64,000 bases of DNA from Opisthorchis felineus. Taxonomy: Eukaryota > Platyhelminthes > Trematoda > Opisthorchiida > Opisthorchiidae. The position numbers and the translations under genes are program-made. Shown one piece after another: positions 24,470 to 34,979 of this stretch. The stretch covers positions 1,612,100 through 1,676,099 of the forward strand of contig SJOL01008821.1 in the NCBI GenBank assembly GCA_004794785.1. Direction: 5' to 3'. Numbering within the stretch: position 1 is the stretch's first letter; each line of letters opens with the position of its first letter. The notes beneath the pieces were generated by a model. The model made no database searches. It had not been told where the DNA came from and was given only the letters and a program-made list of their open reading frames with translations.

Positions 24470-24904
24470 CTACTTTGGCTTTGCGTGAACACAAGGGCGC
24501 GACTGATCAAATCCAATCAGTCTGTCCGGACGCTGCATGATGTTTAGCCCTCGGGCATCGAAGGGAGCAGCATTGAAATGATAAACTCGTAGTGAACCAC
24601 TATGTAAATGATGACCGCCCAACCAATTTGCCAATCTGTGTGATCCGTCACACACAGGGAACCCGAATCGCGTAAGGCCAGGTGAACGTGTTGGGCATGT
24701 CATCTGCGTCCACCTCGACCCAACGAACTGCTCGTCAAAAACTTGCCCCATCGAAGCATTGTATATGTGTGTGGGATTTCTGAGACGTTGGAACCTAACC
24801 ATTCTAGGTTCTTCAAACAGCAGGGCATGCGGATGAAGGATAAGATAGTCGGATTCAAGTCGCGGGTGGACTCCATGCTTACTCACCCGTAATATTTCCT
24901 TCAA
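24470..24904 (-). other. Unrecognised open frame
   Basis: A stop-free run of about 145 codons on the minus strand, starting after TGA at about 24920. It has no ATG at its start, but a possible splice acceptor (pyrimidine-rich, then AAG) lies near 24903 and a strong donor-like GGGTGAGTAAG lies near 24882-24892. The peptide contains ordinary-looking segments such as RMVRFQRLRNPTHIYNAS and FDEQFVGSRWTQMTCP. I recognise no family. It could be a host exon, part of an unknown element, or chance; length alone does not decide. Confidence 0.25.
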
Positions 24905-25149
24905 AAAGATATGAGCCAGTCAGCCGCAGGCCAGCACTCCAGGCAATCGAAAATTGACCTGGAGTAATGAGGCACCTCGCGCTCAACGATGATCTCCTGC
25001 TTGCTTCTCAGCTAGATGCGTTGTGTCCAGTAGTTGAGGTAGTTGAGTTAGCACGTCAACTCATCAGTATTGGCGCATTTCAGACATTCACAATGTTAAG
25101 ATCCATATGCAAAGCATTTTACAATGTTCTACGTTGGTGCTGCTCACTT

Positions 25150-25578
25150 TCCACATCTGTCTTGCTGTGTTACGATTAAAATCTCAGTCTCATTCCGGTC
25201 GACCAGTGTTATATTTTGGATTGGCGTACCAAACGCCAAATGCTGGTGCATCGCCCATTTGGAACGCTGCACGAGATGCTACACTACGGAAACCAGCGAT
25301 GGTCTTCGGTTTGCCTTGGTATTTTCTGTTTCCAGCCGAAACATTCTAACATGTCTCCGATCACCAGCGTGTATCAGTAACAAACCCAGCAGCAAGTCAA
25401 GCACGAGGAGTTTTGTCTGCTGGTTGCTCACGTGATAAGTTCCCAGGAGCACGCTCCCGTCCTCCGAACTCAACAGGATCACTGGCTTTATCATTTCATA
25501 CCGAGCCGATAAACACAAATAGCAGGGCGTACCACTGGGAGAACACAATTTATTCCGGCGGCACGCTAGCGGACACAA
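25150..25578 (-). other. Unrecognised open frame with one internal stop
   Basis: The minus-strand frame from 25578 to about 25150 is open for some 140 codons apart from one TAG near 25279. It contains PVILLSSEDGSVLLGTYHV, loosely like one blade of a WD40 repeat, and RHVRMFRLET. It has the same strand as the open frame at 24470-24904, which lies downstream of it. Plus-strand frames over the same bases are also fairly open, so the coding strand is unsure. No function assigned. Confidence 0.2.
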
Positions 25579-26460
25579 GGAATCGACCAGCTAACTTTCC
25601 TAAAGCTTAAATGTTTGCCTTATATAGGTCAGTGAAGATGGGCTGTGTGGCAGATGAGAACTTACAAACGGATGAATTTACTTTGTCTGGCAAGTTCAAA
25701 TGAGGCACGCAGTGCGCCGCTGTTCTCAAGTATCGCAGTGGTCTATCGCGGAAATATGAAAGTTCTCATTACACTGATTGGTGTGGGAGTCTTTCCGCTG
25801 TCTATCTAGACACCTCGTTCGTACTATTAAGAAAATAATTGTGGTCTTGATAAACTGCGCCTGGGCAACTTTGTGTCATTTAGCAATCGCATATCGTATG
25901 ACTTAAAGCATCCTTCAGTTTATACGGAAATCATCAGTCTGTTACCAGAGTTGGAGTATTGTTAGGTGGCACATAGTTGTTCAAGATGACGTTCAGTAGC
26001 CTCTGGAAAATTGGTTTAAGGGTCACATCATTCATCGTGGTCCACTAAAAGTTTACCATTTCAGGGCTGTCACATCCTATTGCTCAAAGGCTGCACATTA
26101 TGCAACTGGCGTTCGCTCCATTGTGTCGCGGGGATAGGTCCATGTGAAACAAACGTTTGTAATCGCATCCTGCTGTCACAAAGCAGTGGGGAAATGGTGT
26201 CTGAATCCGTTGCGTATTCTGCTACCACAACTTTGCTATTGTTGCTAAGTCAACAATAGCCAACAAAAAGGCAATACGAGCAGTAATACAGGCGCTTAAA
26301 AAGTGCAGTACGAAGTGAGCGTTTGTCCAGCATTTATGATGTAGGGTTCCCACAAAAGCATTGTCATTTACGGTGAACAGCTGAAGGATTACTTTGTCTG
26401 ACGTAAGTCTTGATGTATTAGCCGACCCATTCGATCACACAGGAACACTACAGGGATAGA

Positions 26461-27655
26461 TGAGTTCCCAAGGAATACACCGTCAAATTTTCAACAAATA
26501 AGCATATCGCGAAATCGCGACTACGGTTATACTCGACGGCAATCAAATTATTATCAAATTATTCTGCATTATGTCAGTCTCATTACAATTCCGCACGTCA
26601 CCCACACCACAATCCTATCATGGTTGTTCTGTCTACATTGACACATAATACACATAATCTCATCCATCGGTGCCCTCGATCTAACTAACAAGTTGATGTT
26701 GTGAAACGACTGAATATATCAAAGATGTCTGTTCAGAAATTTCTGTAGGCTGGCGCCTCTGTGGTATACAGTTCTCCTGTGACACGTTGAGTAGCATAGC
26801 ATCACCATTGTCTGAGTGTTTTGTTTTGTTTGGGTGGGGTGTGAGAGTGATGAAAGCGACGGAGAGACGTGCATATCCGATTCGTGCTCCACATGTGACG
26901 CTGTGCTCACGTCTTCACAACGTCACTTCTCTATTAGGAGAGACCGAGTGTGTGTGTTCCAATTCGAATTGGAATTTCTGGAGCGAGACAGATGAAATCC
27001 GACATTAATCGGAGTTGATTATCGCGACTGAATGTGCCACACCATGTGCTATTCCACCCATGGTCTGACATGGTGGATGTATGCGAGTGTTTGAAGCAAC
27101 CCTTGATCCGCACACCAGTATAGCTGACGGATGAGCACAGCTCAGTTGTGTAATTTGACCATCAGACAATCAGTCAGTCAGTCAGTCCGCCAGCCAGCCA
27201 GTCAGTTGGCTGAGCACCTAGAGCACCTAGCTAGGCACTCCGAATTTGTGACATTCATCCCTAGTGTGTGTTTACACTGCACGCTGATGTATGTTTGAAC
27301 AAACAATGCTCGTCAAGTAACAGTCGGAGAGACTGCGTATGTTTAGTCTGTTTATGAGGTTATTTCAGTTAACACTGTTTTTGGAACCTATCTGGACTCT
27401 ATACTGTGATGCTTGGCGGAACTCGTGACTGTGTGGTTTTTTGGAGTGCTCAAATTATGTGCCACTTGGTCTGCGAATATGACGAGTATTAGGTGTCAAC
27501 TGATTTGATTTAATGTCGACTGAGTTAGGAATCATCGAGAATTCGTATTGTTGAGTTTATAGAATTGGAATTCACGTCTGGGTTGAATGAAGGTCTGATG
27601 AGATGCAGGCTGGAGACAGGCGTATATACCAACATGCTTTTTGGAACCGCTGTTT
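26461..27655. repeat. 1,195-bp direct repeat, copy 2
   Basis: Second copy of the block at 20957-22151, same length. Differences I saw fall at the extreme left (TC for CG), in five scattered single bases in the first 300, and in about six near the right end; the middle appears identical. Just past the right end lies TTTCCTTGG, the inverse of CCAAGGAA at the left end (26468), but copy 1 has no such sequence on its right, so this is probably chance. The Gypsy pol remains begin some 700 bp to the right. Confidence 0.95.
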
Positions 27656-28330
27656 AAAAAATTTCCTTGGCGTGCAAGCCTTATTGTTTTTATAACGAGT
27701 TTCCTCAGGTCTTCTAGCTGGCTGTGGTGGAATACTGACCGAATACAAACAATGTGCTTGAGTCTTATGCTGCCGTGCAACCGAACATGCACAATAATGT
27801 AATTGTATTCATCCACAGAAATCGAGTGACTTTACTTTAAAAGATTCCGTTTCCAAGCTTCGTTCAACCTTTGATGTATCAGTATCGACTTTTGACATTA
27901 GATAGGACCAGTTGAAGATATCTCGATAGTCTACGGAATAAATCACGAGGTTTGCTGGCAAAATACATCTAGAATATGAATGCCTCTAATTAATATCTCG
28001 GTGTCACAATGCATAGCTTTGATATTCGTCGTTGGGTTTACATCTCCAGAAGATGCTGANTTCCACCCTTTGTTTTCATGGTAAATGAGACCCTGGCATC
28101 TGTTACACATCTCCCAGTAGCCATTTAGAACATCTGAGTAGAGGGTGGATAGAATAGCTTGGTCTGTGGATGTACCATTTAATTCTTTTTGTGATGAACA
28201 AAATGCAATTCATTCGTTAGCATTTTGTGATTTGGCTGCAGTCTCCAATAGACTGTATGGTGACTTTGTGCAACGCCTGGCAGACAAGCTTGTCAACGTT
28301 TTTACGAACGTCTTGGATAGGTATAGAAGG
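27656..28330. other. Sequence between direct repeat and Gypsy pol
   Basis: This is where gag or a CCHC zinc knuckle of the Gypsy element might lie; I could not read either. One undetermined base (N) occurs at 28060. Confidence 0.45.
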
Positions 28331-28339
28331 ATCAAAGCG

Positions 28340-30290
28340 CGTCGATTCATAGAATCAGGAGGTAGGCCAGTGTTTTTTGTGCTCCAAACCTCCTGTATCA
28401 CATTCGACAACAGCAGCGTTGGAGACCGGAATAAATCTCCTGAAAACTACCGGAGTACTGACAAATGTGAACTACTTCTCTTGGACAATCCCCGTTGTAG
28501 CAGTAGAAAAGCCGACGGCTGCATTCGTGTTTATGGTGCCTCTCAAAGGGGTTTTCCCCCTTGTTCATCCTTAGTCAGAAGGACATCAAAGGCACGAATA
28601 TGGACCCACCTTACAGAAGCAAAACTTTGGCTCCTTTTTGCTTCAAATAGGCTATCTTGGACTTATCTCCAGTTTCAACGGTCGCTGTTCAGACCCTGCG
28701 ACCATTAAAGACCTCTCTTCTCCAAATGATCGGCTACAGTTACAATCATTCTTTGGCTACTACAATGGTTTTATTCATAAGAGAGCACCATTAAACAAAC
28801 TAATACCAAAGGACAATAAGTGGGTTTGGTTTCCTATACAGTCTTGTCCACTTTGGATTGCCTCAACCGAATCTTTTCTTTTGGCTTGTTTCTGACGCAT
28901 TGTGGACTTGATCTCATTGTCATTGTGGCTGCTAACGCTTCCGAATGTTGCGTTGGAGCTGCGATTTAACACCAACTTCCCAACGATCACGAAAAGGCAA
29001 TCAGTCATGCTTTGCGAACCCTGCCACTTACCGGAAGATAGATAGAGAAAGAAGGTTTTGCTCTAATTTTTGTGGTTAAAAAAGTTCCGTAAGATATTTC
29101 ACGACCATCGTTCTGCACTGTACAGACCATATGCCTGCGTTGTTCAAAGAGCATATCTGTTCACATAGCTAGAAGACTTTGACGCTGGGCCGCATCACTC
29201 ATCGACTAGAATTTTGTCCTCGGGTACATCTAGATAGAGCGAACTGATCACGTGCGTGTACTATGCAGGCTAACTGCACATAAGCTCAATAACCAAGCGA
29301 GGTTGACTCCGACGTGAAAAGCATCTTCAGAAAGTCTGTCAGGAATTTGCCTGTTACTTTGACAAACGACCGGAACCAATTGTATCGGTGACGATACTTT
29401 ACCTACCTCTTACAGATTACAACCCATAAGTCCAACAGCGTGATGCCCTGACAGCGGTAGACGGTGGTATAATGATACTGTCATTCCCATTACAAAAATG
29501 CCACGTTGTTTACCCACGTGACATAACTCGTATGAATGCTTTAGTGCGTGGTTATGCGTATTGGCCAGAGATCGACTGCGACTTTAAGGGCACGATGAAA
29601 TCACGTGAACAGTGCTGCTGCTGACTGAGTTGAGCTCCTGAATTCATGCAGACTTTGCTGGTCCACTTGATTGTCAATGCTATCTTGTTCTTGCGGATGC
29701 CTGAACCAAAAAACAGGAGATAATTTCAATGCGCACAGTTGCCGCGACAACCACTAGTTCCTGCTCAAGTAGCATTTTTGCTGAGCTGTGGTTTCAATGA
29801 AGCGCTTATGACTGACGGTGGTAATCAGCCCATTTCAGAGCAGGTTTGTCAGCCATACCATCTTTAATCCAATGGACAGTATATATATATATATATATAT
29901 ATGCGTATGGGCGTTTGACTTCACTTCCGTCTCTGTAGCCTCTCTGTCGCTACTGAATTTCCGTTCCGGTGGTGTTGCTCTCAAACTGACCTTATTCTTA
30001 CTGGTGCTTTATCCAAGACCCTGCACATCCCAACATCTTCAATTGAACGGAAAACGCCAGTAATTTGCTTCTGGACTGCCAGCAGGCACGGGTGAGATTA
30101 TGACAGGGGAAAACGCGACAAAAGAAAACGTAGCTGTTCGAACGGGAACTTCACGACGAACACTTTTGACCCCATTACATAACGCCTCAGTGTGGGTCCG
30201 TCCAAAGGGCCATACGAATAGAGTTTCAGTTTAACGGAGAAGGGTTCGACTGGAAAACAGACAGTATGTCTCGTGTTTACAGACACACAC
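28340..30290 (+). pseudogene. Ty3/Gypsy-type LTR retrotransposon pol remains
   Basis: Domains appear in the normal Gypsy order across several frames. Start of reverse transcriptase: TTGVLTNVNYFSWTIPVVAV at about 28440-28505. End of reverse transcriptase: PNDRLQLQSFFGYYNGFIHK at about 28722-28785, then RAPLNKLIPKDNKWVW. RNase H: IVIVAANASECCVGAAI near 28917-28967, ending near 29275. Integrase: MNALVRGYAYWPEIDCDF near 29530-29583; first catalytic Asp in IHADFAGPLDCQCYLVLADA at 29642-29701; second in LMTDGGNQPISEQV at about 29805-29847. Only about 150 bp separate the two reverse transcriptase pieces, so the palm with its catalytic aspartates is deleted. Frameshifts and stops are many. Gag and LTRs were not identified. 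Confidence 0.88.
29879..29902. repeat. (TA)n microsatellite
   Basis: About 12 TA units lying in what would be the second half of the Gypsy integrase core. Confidence 0.95.
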
Positions 30291-30700
30291 GGTCACGCTC
30301 GCTAACTCAAACCAGATAGGTAGCACGACAAACTAACGAATCATATGTGCGGATGTTTGTTGGTCCGCCAGTTACCTATCGAGTGCTTTGGCGTTGGTTG
30401 CTTCCACGTTATACTCCTGTACCATCCATACAATCAGTACACAGTGGACTGGTATCTCACCAACTCGCGTTACCCTTGTCTTTGAGAGACAATTTAACTT
30501 ACTGCTCAGCTGAAAGATAGGTATCACCGTATCCTGTGAACGTTCAGTCTGATCGCACGAATGATCATTCAACCGTGTCTGGGGGGGGGAGGAGCAGTGT
30601 TCCGTGAATAGTCGGAAAACTGAAGATCTCAGTCGTTCTAGAGATTTTTGAGGAACACACTGATGAGAGTTCTAATCAAGATTACAGGGCTGCTCTTTGG
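30291..30700. other. Unassigned sequence
   Basis: No motif readable. It includes an eight-base G run near 30582-30589. If the Gypsy 3' LTR existed here, no matching 5' copy is visible in the window. Confidence 0.4.
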
Positions 30701-30869
30701 CATGTAGTGACTTCCCTTGCACGGTAAATTCCGTAAATTTCGAAATACGATGGAAAATCTTTCAGGCTCGAAAAAACTGCCTACAGAACTACTTGCTTAC
30801 TTTTTTCATCACCGGATATCGAGGGTTCTAGAGCTCGATTACATCTTTCGCCTCCCTCCTTCAACACTA

Positions 30870-31025
30870 TTTTCCATTTTCCCCAAATACACTAATTTGC
30901 ATGCCACCTGAATCCCAGATGAATCTCTCATTTATGAACTCGGGGACTAGGCTTACCTGATGAGTCCAAAAAGGGCAAAATCCGTCACGGGTTGTCGAAG
31001 TGTTTCCAGCAACCTTATGAGTATG
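30870..31025 (+). repeat. Hammerhead repeat (family 1), with intact CTGATGA box
   Basis: Minus-type blocks (AATACACTAATTTGCATG, AATCTCTCATTTATGA) run to about 30938 and then switch to the plus-orientation ribozyme: GCTTACCTGATGAGTCC at 30951-30967, loop, GGGCAAAATCCGTCACGGG. CTGATGAG and the stem II pairing (GTCC with GGGC, one wobble) are intact, but GAAA has become AAAA and the ACCGGT palindrome is lost. The end GTCGAAGTGTTTCCAGCAACCTTATGAG continues the family unit. Probably inactive. Confidence 0.75.
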
Positions 31026-31439
31026 TTCCATTTTATTCTTCAGCATTTCGCATTATTGTCAGCCTATCCAGTTGTACAAACGTGACCAAAGATGACCATC
31101 TGGGTGACCACCAGGTTTGGTGGTTCCATCTCCCACACTGCGTCAGTTGAACATAACGGGAAATGCTGTCCATCATGCTGCACCTAGGTAGATTTCTACG
31201 ACGGCAAACCAGACGTGACGCTTCGATTGTTGCAACATTCTGCAAAACTATGAGAAATCCACATCAGCAATAGGCATTGGATGTTTATTTCATGACCTTC
31301 ACCACAGATTGCCTGATAGGTAGTTGAACAGACTAAGCCTTTCGAGGACTAACGAATACCAGGATAGATGGACTCCTCTGCTGTTCTCATTTCCACTGCT
31401 ATTTAAGCGTTAAGCTAAAGTGTTCAAAATTAGTGGATC

Positions 31440-31480
31440 TGTGTCCGCTTAGATCACAGAGAGAGAGAGAGAGACTGATG
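31440..31480. repeat. (AG)n microsatellite
   Basis: About nine AG units at 31458-31475. Confidence 0.85.
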
Positions 31481-31524
31481 TATTGATCTCCATTCATGTT
31501 GTGTCAAGACCATCATGAATCTTA

Positions 31525-31770
31525 TGTTTCTTTGAATACTGAATGCAGATTTTATACTGGAGACCCAAGAAACCGTTCTAAATGAGCTCTTCACGCTACA
31601 GCACAAGGAGAAAGTTGCATTTTTGAAACCTGGTAGAGTGCTTCTCCCCCTTTCTGAGAGGAATCACCTTCATTGGGAAGACAAATTTGTAGAGCTCACT
31701 AAGGTACTGTTATCAGGAAAGGCCAGAGAGTTGTGGAAGTGTGGTACTCAAATTCTAACAGATATCTGAA
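31525..31770 (+). pseudogene. Gag-like open stretch (tentative)
   Basis: An open stretch of about 75 codons after a TGA includes ETVLNELFTLQHKEKVAF and FVELTKVLLSGKARELW, ending at a TGA near 31768. The last block resembles the capsid motif of Gypsy gag, where a run such as LLSGKA is followed by W, but the similarity is short. There is no ATG and no zinc knuckle. It lies 1.3 kb past the Gypsy pol remains in the same orientation, so if it is gag it belongs to another copy or a rearranged one. Confidence 0.3.
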
Positions 31771-31984
31771 GCTCATATTTCAAGAAACACTTGCCGCCGA
31801 CGTCCTGATTCTAAATGGTAAAGTGCAGTGAGGCTATGTGGTGGGAAAGCATGAGATAACCTAGTTTAAAGTAGTTGATCGAAGCATACGAGGAAAATGT
31901 TCCGGGATGCTTCACTCTCGTGATTCAAATTTCTGATTTAAAAAGATCTATGAAAAACCTCAGTGAAATATTTAAATAAAGTGA

Positions 31985-32065
31985 ACAACGCGCTGATGAT
32001 GTCATGTCGATTGGTGATGAGACGTTTGCGACCGAATTGGCCAGCTCAGTGAACAAACATATTTT
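31985..32065 (+). repeat. Hammerhead-like repeat (family 2)
   Basis: GCGCTGATGATGTCATG, then ATTGGTGATGAGACGTTTGCG and a following block GGCCAGCTCAGTGAACAAAC align with the units at 555-790 and 32611-32704. The GAAA box reads GAGA here. Confidence 0.6.
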
Positions 32066-32610
32066 AGATCCCAGTAGAAGCGTAATCCACCTTCATGCGC
32101 ATCCCAGTGACGCACATTATTCCGCAATTGATGTAGACCGAACTCTGCAACACAACTCTTGTCATAGCTACTACCGCCTCTCGCAGCGGTAACACAAAAG
32201 AGCGGTACGTTTTCTGGAATGCAAGCTCTCACCGCTGGCTTGAACGAGAATGACTGCAGCCGATCGGTCACAGTTACACGTATTGTGTTTTGGTCCACAT
32301 TTTAGGGTATAAAAGAGCTTGAAATTCTATGTTCAGAAGTGAACGGATTTCATAAATTCTCTCTGGTATTTCCAAGCCAGTTGCTAAGATGTGTTGCGGC
32401 GGGGAGTAACCGCAGTCAGTCGTCTTAGTGCCATTTCTTTCGATTAGGTGTTATGCCTGTAGATTGTGAAGGAGAACAGTGGAATCTTTTGAACAAACAT
32501 TTCAGATGAAAAGAAACGGAGTACATCCGACCCGAATTATGTAGACTAAAAGATGTCATTATCAAAACACAGTTGAATGTAAAAATAAATGACAATAAAG
32601 TTATTGGTTT

Positions 32611-32706
32611 TTGATCAGGTGGCTGTTGATCTGTTCGTCGAGCTTGGCAACTGACCTACAAACGTTTCGTCACCATGCGAGGAGACATCATCAGTGCGCG
32701 GAGCTA
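32611..32706 (-). repeat. Hammerhead-like repeat (family 2), best preserved
   Basis: On the minus strand: GCGCACTGATGATGTCTCC, loop, GGTGACGAAACGTTTG, then a GTTGCCAAGCTCGACGAACA block. GTCTCC and GGTGAC can pair as stem II with one mismatch. GAAAC is followed by the self-complementary ACGT and then T, compatible with a short dimeric stem III and a cleavable UH. The departure from a canonical hammerhead is one extra T between CTGATGA and stem II. The mirrored copy at 31985-32065 is about 550 bp away in opposite orientation. Confidence 0.65.
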
Positions 32707-32709
32707 CCA

Positions 32710-34205
32710 ATATTTTGACACATTACCCACAAAAAAGTTATCCGAATGTTAAACTTGTTCAGATTATCAACTCCTCCGCTTCCAAATAGGGTGGACCTTC
32801 GCACCTTGAAGACCAGTGTTGACGAGCATGAAGTGTCATCCAGCTCTCGTACACGCATACGGACCGGTCATCATGTTCTGGTTGTCTATGCAAGCTGGTA
32901 CGCCTGTGCTGTTATGAGCCAACCTAGACAAACGTTTATTTTGTGGTGATACTGCTACTCCAGCATGGTGACTTCTTCCTGTCGTAGAAAGGTTCATATA
33001 GAGTATATTGAAAGCAGTGATTATATTGAAAGATCGCTAGCTGGGCCGCACGTTTGCAGGTGGTGTGTGCAGGAAAGTGGTTTTTCAAGTACAGTGGTCT
33101 TGTCTTCTTCTACTACAGTGATCTTGTGGATGATAATAGTGGTCTTGTCAGGAGGGTGGTTTTCCTTCTGGATCTTTGTTCTGAGGAAGGAACTACCTAC
33201 CTAGCTATATGCAAAGTGTTTTTGCACTCTCATGGCGGGGATTTTTACTCTTGAGGGAGACTGCAATGGAGGACAACTTCTGCCGCTTAATTATATCCTA
33301 AACAGGGTGTGCGGTTTGTTCGGGAGAGGGAACACTGTGTCATATCCGTTTGTTTCCAAACAGAAGTGAGGTGGTAGTCAACCACAAGCCTGATTAGTAC
33401 CCAACAGCCCAGCGATAACTGGTTCTGATCATTCTTCAGCTATTTGAGGATTGGTTGTCGCTCAGAATGCGACAGATTCCATCTTGATACTTACCTCAGG
33501 AATAGCTCACTCAAAAGATGTGCAAAGTGACTAGGCGGAGGACCAGGGTTTGAAAATACCAAGACCAGAAGTGCGTGAAAACTAGTTTGTAAAATACTTC
33601 GGTTGTCCTTGCACAAAACCGACAGCGAGTGAACTAAGTTGGAACCTTTTCAAAAAGAACAACGGTGGTGAATTAGGAAGGTGTGCTTGAGTGAGTAGTT
33701 GCCCCCAAAGAGCTTAGCGATGGTATCCAGTGAAAGGAAACTTAAACGCTTTTATTTACTCTTTAGGTGTAAATCATTTCCTTTAATCGCCATTAGGGTT
33801 TTTCGTAGTTCGGCGGTTATTGTGGTATGTATATCTACACCCGCTCTGAACTCAACTACCACAGTGAAATTCGGATGCAGCTCACGAGTCAGGTCCACAC
33901 CATTGTCTTTGCGCCCACTTATTGCTGCTTTGTCTTCATTCAACTTTTGAATATTAGCAAAACTCTTGTGTTCAAACCAAGTGAAAATCTCATCAGCAAT
34001 TTGAGTCCCTACAGTGTGTCCGTAACCTAGTTGTAACTAACAGATTTGCCCATAGCGTTGTCACTAAATGCCAGTATGAGAGACTGGGAAGTTCTTCACC
34101 AGGTGTGTTTTGATAATTGCTCCAAATCAGACGAGGTAGACAGCAGTCTGTCCGCGGATTCCTCGCAATATTTTGAAAATGGGTCCGAATGGGACCTTAA
34201 GTAGC
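32710..34205. other. Unassigned sequence
   Basis: Contains GTGGTCTTGTC- and TACAGTGATC-type imperfect repeats around 33085-33155 on the plus strand. Short open frames at 32746-33254 and 33699-34030 are unrecognised. Confidence 0.4.
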
Positions 34206-34209
34206 TTTT

Positions 34210-34650
34210 CTGCTGCACATTCAGTTGAAGAACATAATAAACGCCAAACCTAGTCCAAGCTCGTTTGAAACTCACGTTCACACCTATTTCAAAGAGGAAT
34301 GAATATCGAAATACACTCATTTGCAAACAAATTTGGTTTTTGCGAGAGACTCACTTGGAACCCAACTGAATCTCTAGTTTGTGATGTTTCCAGGCAACTT
34401 AATGTGCTGCACCAGGCCGCCTCATGTTTCAGTCGCTACGATATTCGAGATATCGCGATACATGTATATACGTAATGCGCTACTCATAAGATTGCTGAAA
34501 ATTCTTCGACAGCCCACGACCGGTTTCTCCCTTTTTGGGGCTCGGTTGACGGAAACTTGGGGACTGCGCCTACCTGATGAGCCCCAAGAAGGGCGAAACC
34601 GGCCGTGGACTGTCGAAGAATTTTCAGCAACCTTATAAGTAGTGCATTAC
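34210..34650. repeat. Hammerhead repeat (family 1), composite with long hairpin
   Basis: A plus-type scrap (TGCTGCACATTCAGTTGAAG at 34213) is followed by a minus-type unit (about 34290-34545) and a plus-type ribozyme end (34546-34645). The arms at about 34487-34543 and 34580-34637 are inverted copies of some 56 bases separated by roughly 35. The plus-strand ribozyme reads GCCTACCTGATGAGCCCC (CTGATGA at 34574-34580), loop, GGGCGAAACCGGCCGTGGA. Core boxes and the GCCC/GGGC stem II are intact; the only core change is C for the T before the cleavage site. This is the best ribozyme copy in the window. Confidence 0.85.
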
Positions 34651-34979
34651 GTATGGAAACGATTGTCCGCTAGGTTCAATTCGTGTCGAAGTCACTATCG
34701 CGCAGAATTGCACTATGAAACATCTCCGTTGCTCCGACCAAAATAAACAAGGGTACACTTAAATTTGACGTCATAAGTTTTCCGTCCTAGATATTCATAA
34801 CAGTTGGATAAAAGGAGCATTAAAAAGCTATGTCCAGTTTGAGTCTGGTGAGAGTATTCAAAATTCACATAAACGTGTCAGTTTCACTTTTTCAGCTGGA
34901 AAATCGTGCACCGAGGTGCACTGGTTCCAGCCGCTACAGCTTCATTTACTGAGGATAAAAAGAATAAGGGAATGACAGA

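Noticed and set aside
21283..27008. Identical 73-codon open frames in both copies of the direct repeat
   Set aside because: Identity reflects the recent duplication; with so few substitutions, selection for coding cannot be judged and no domain is visible.
26468..27671. Terminal inverted repeat CCAAGGAA/TTCCTTGG around copy 2 of the direct repeat
   Set aside because: The right half lies outside the shared block and is absent from copy 1, so it is probably chance.
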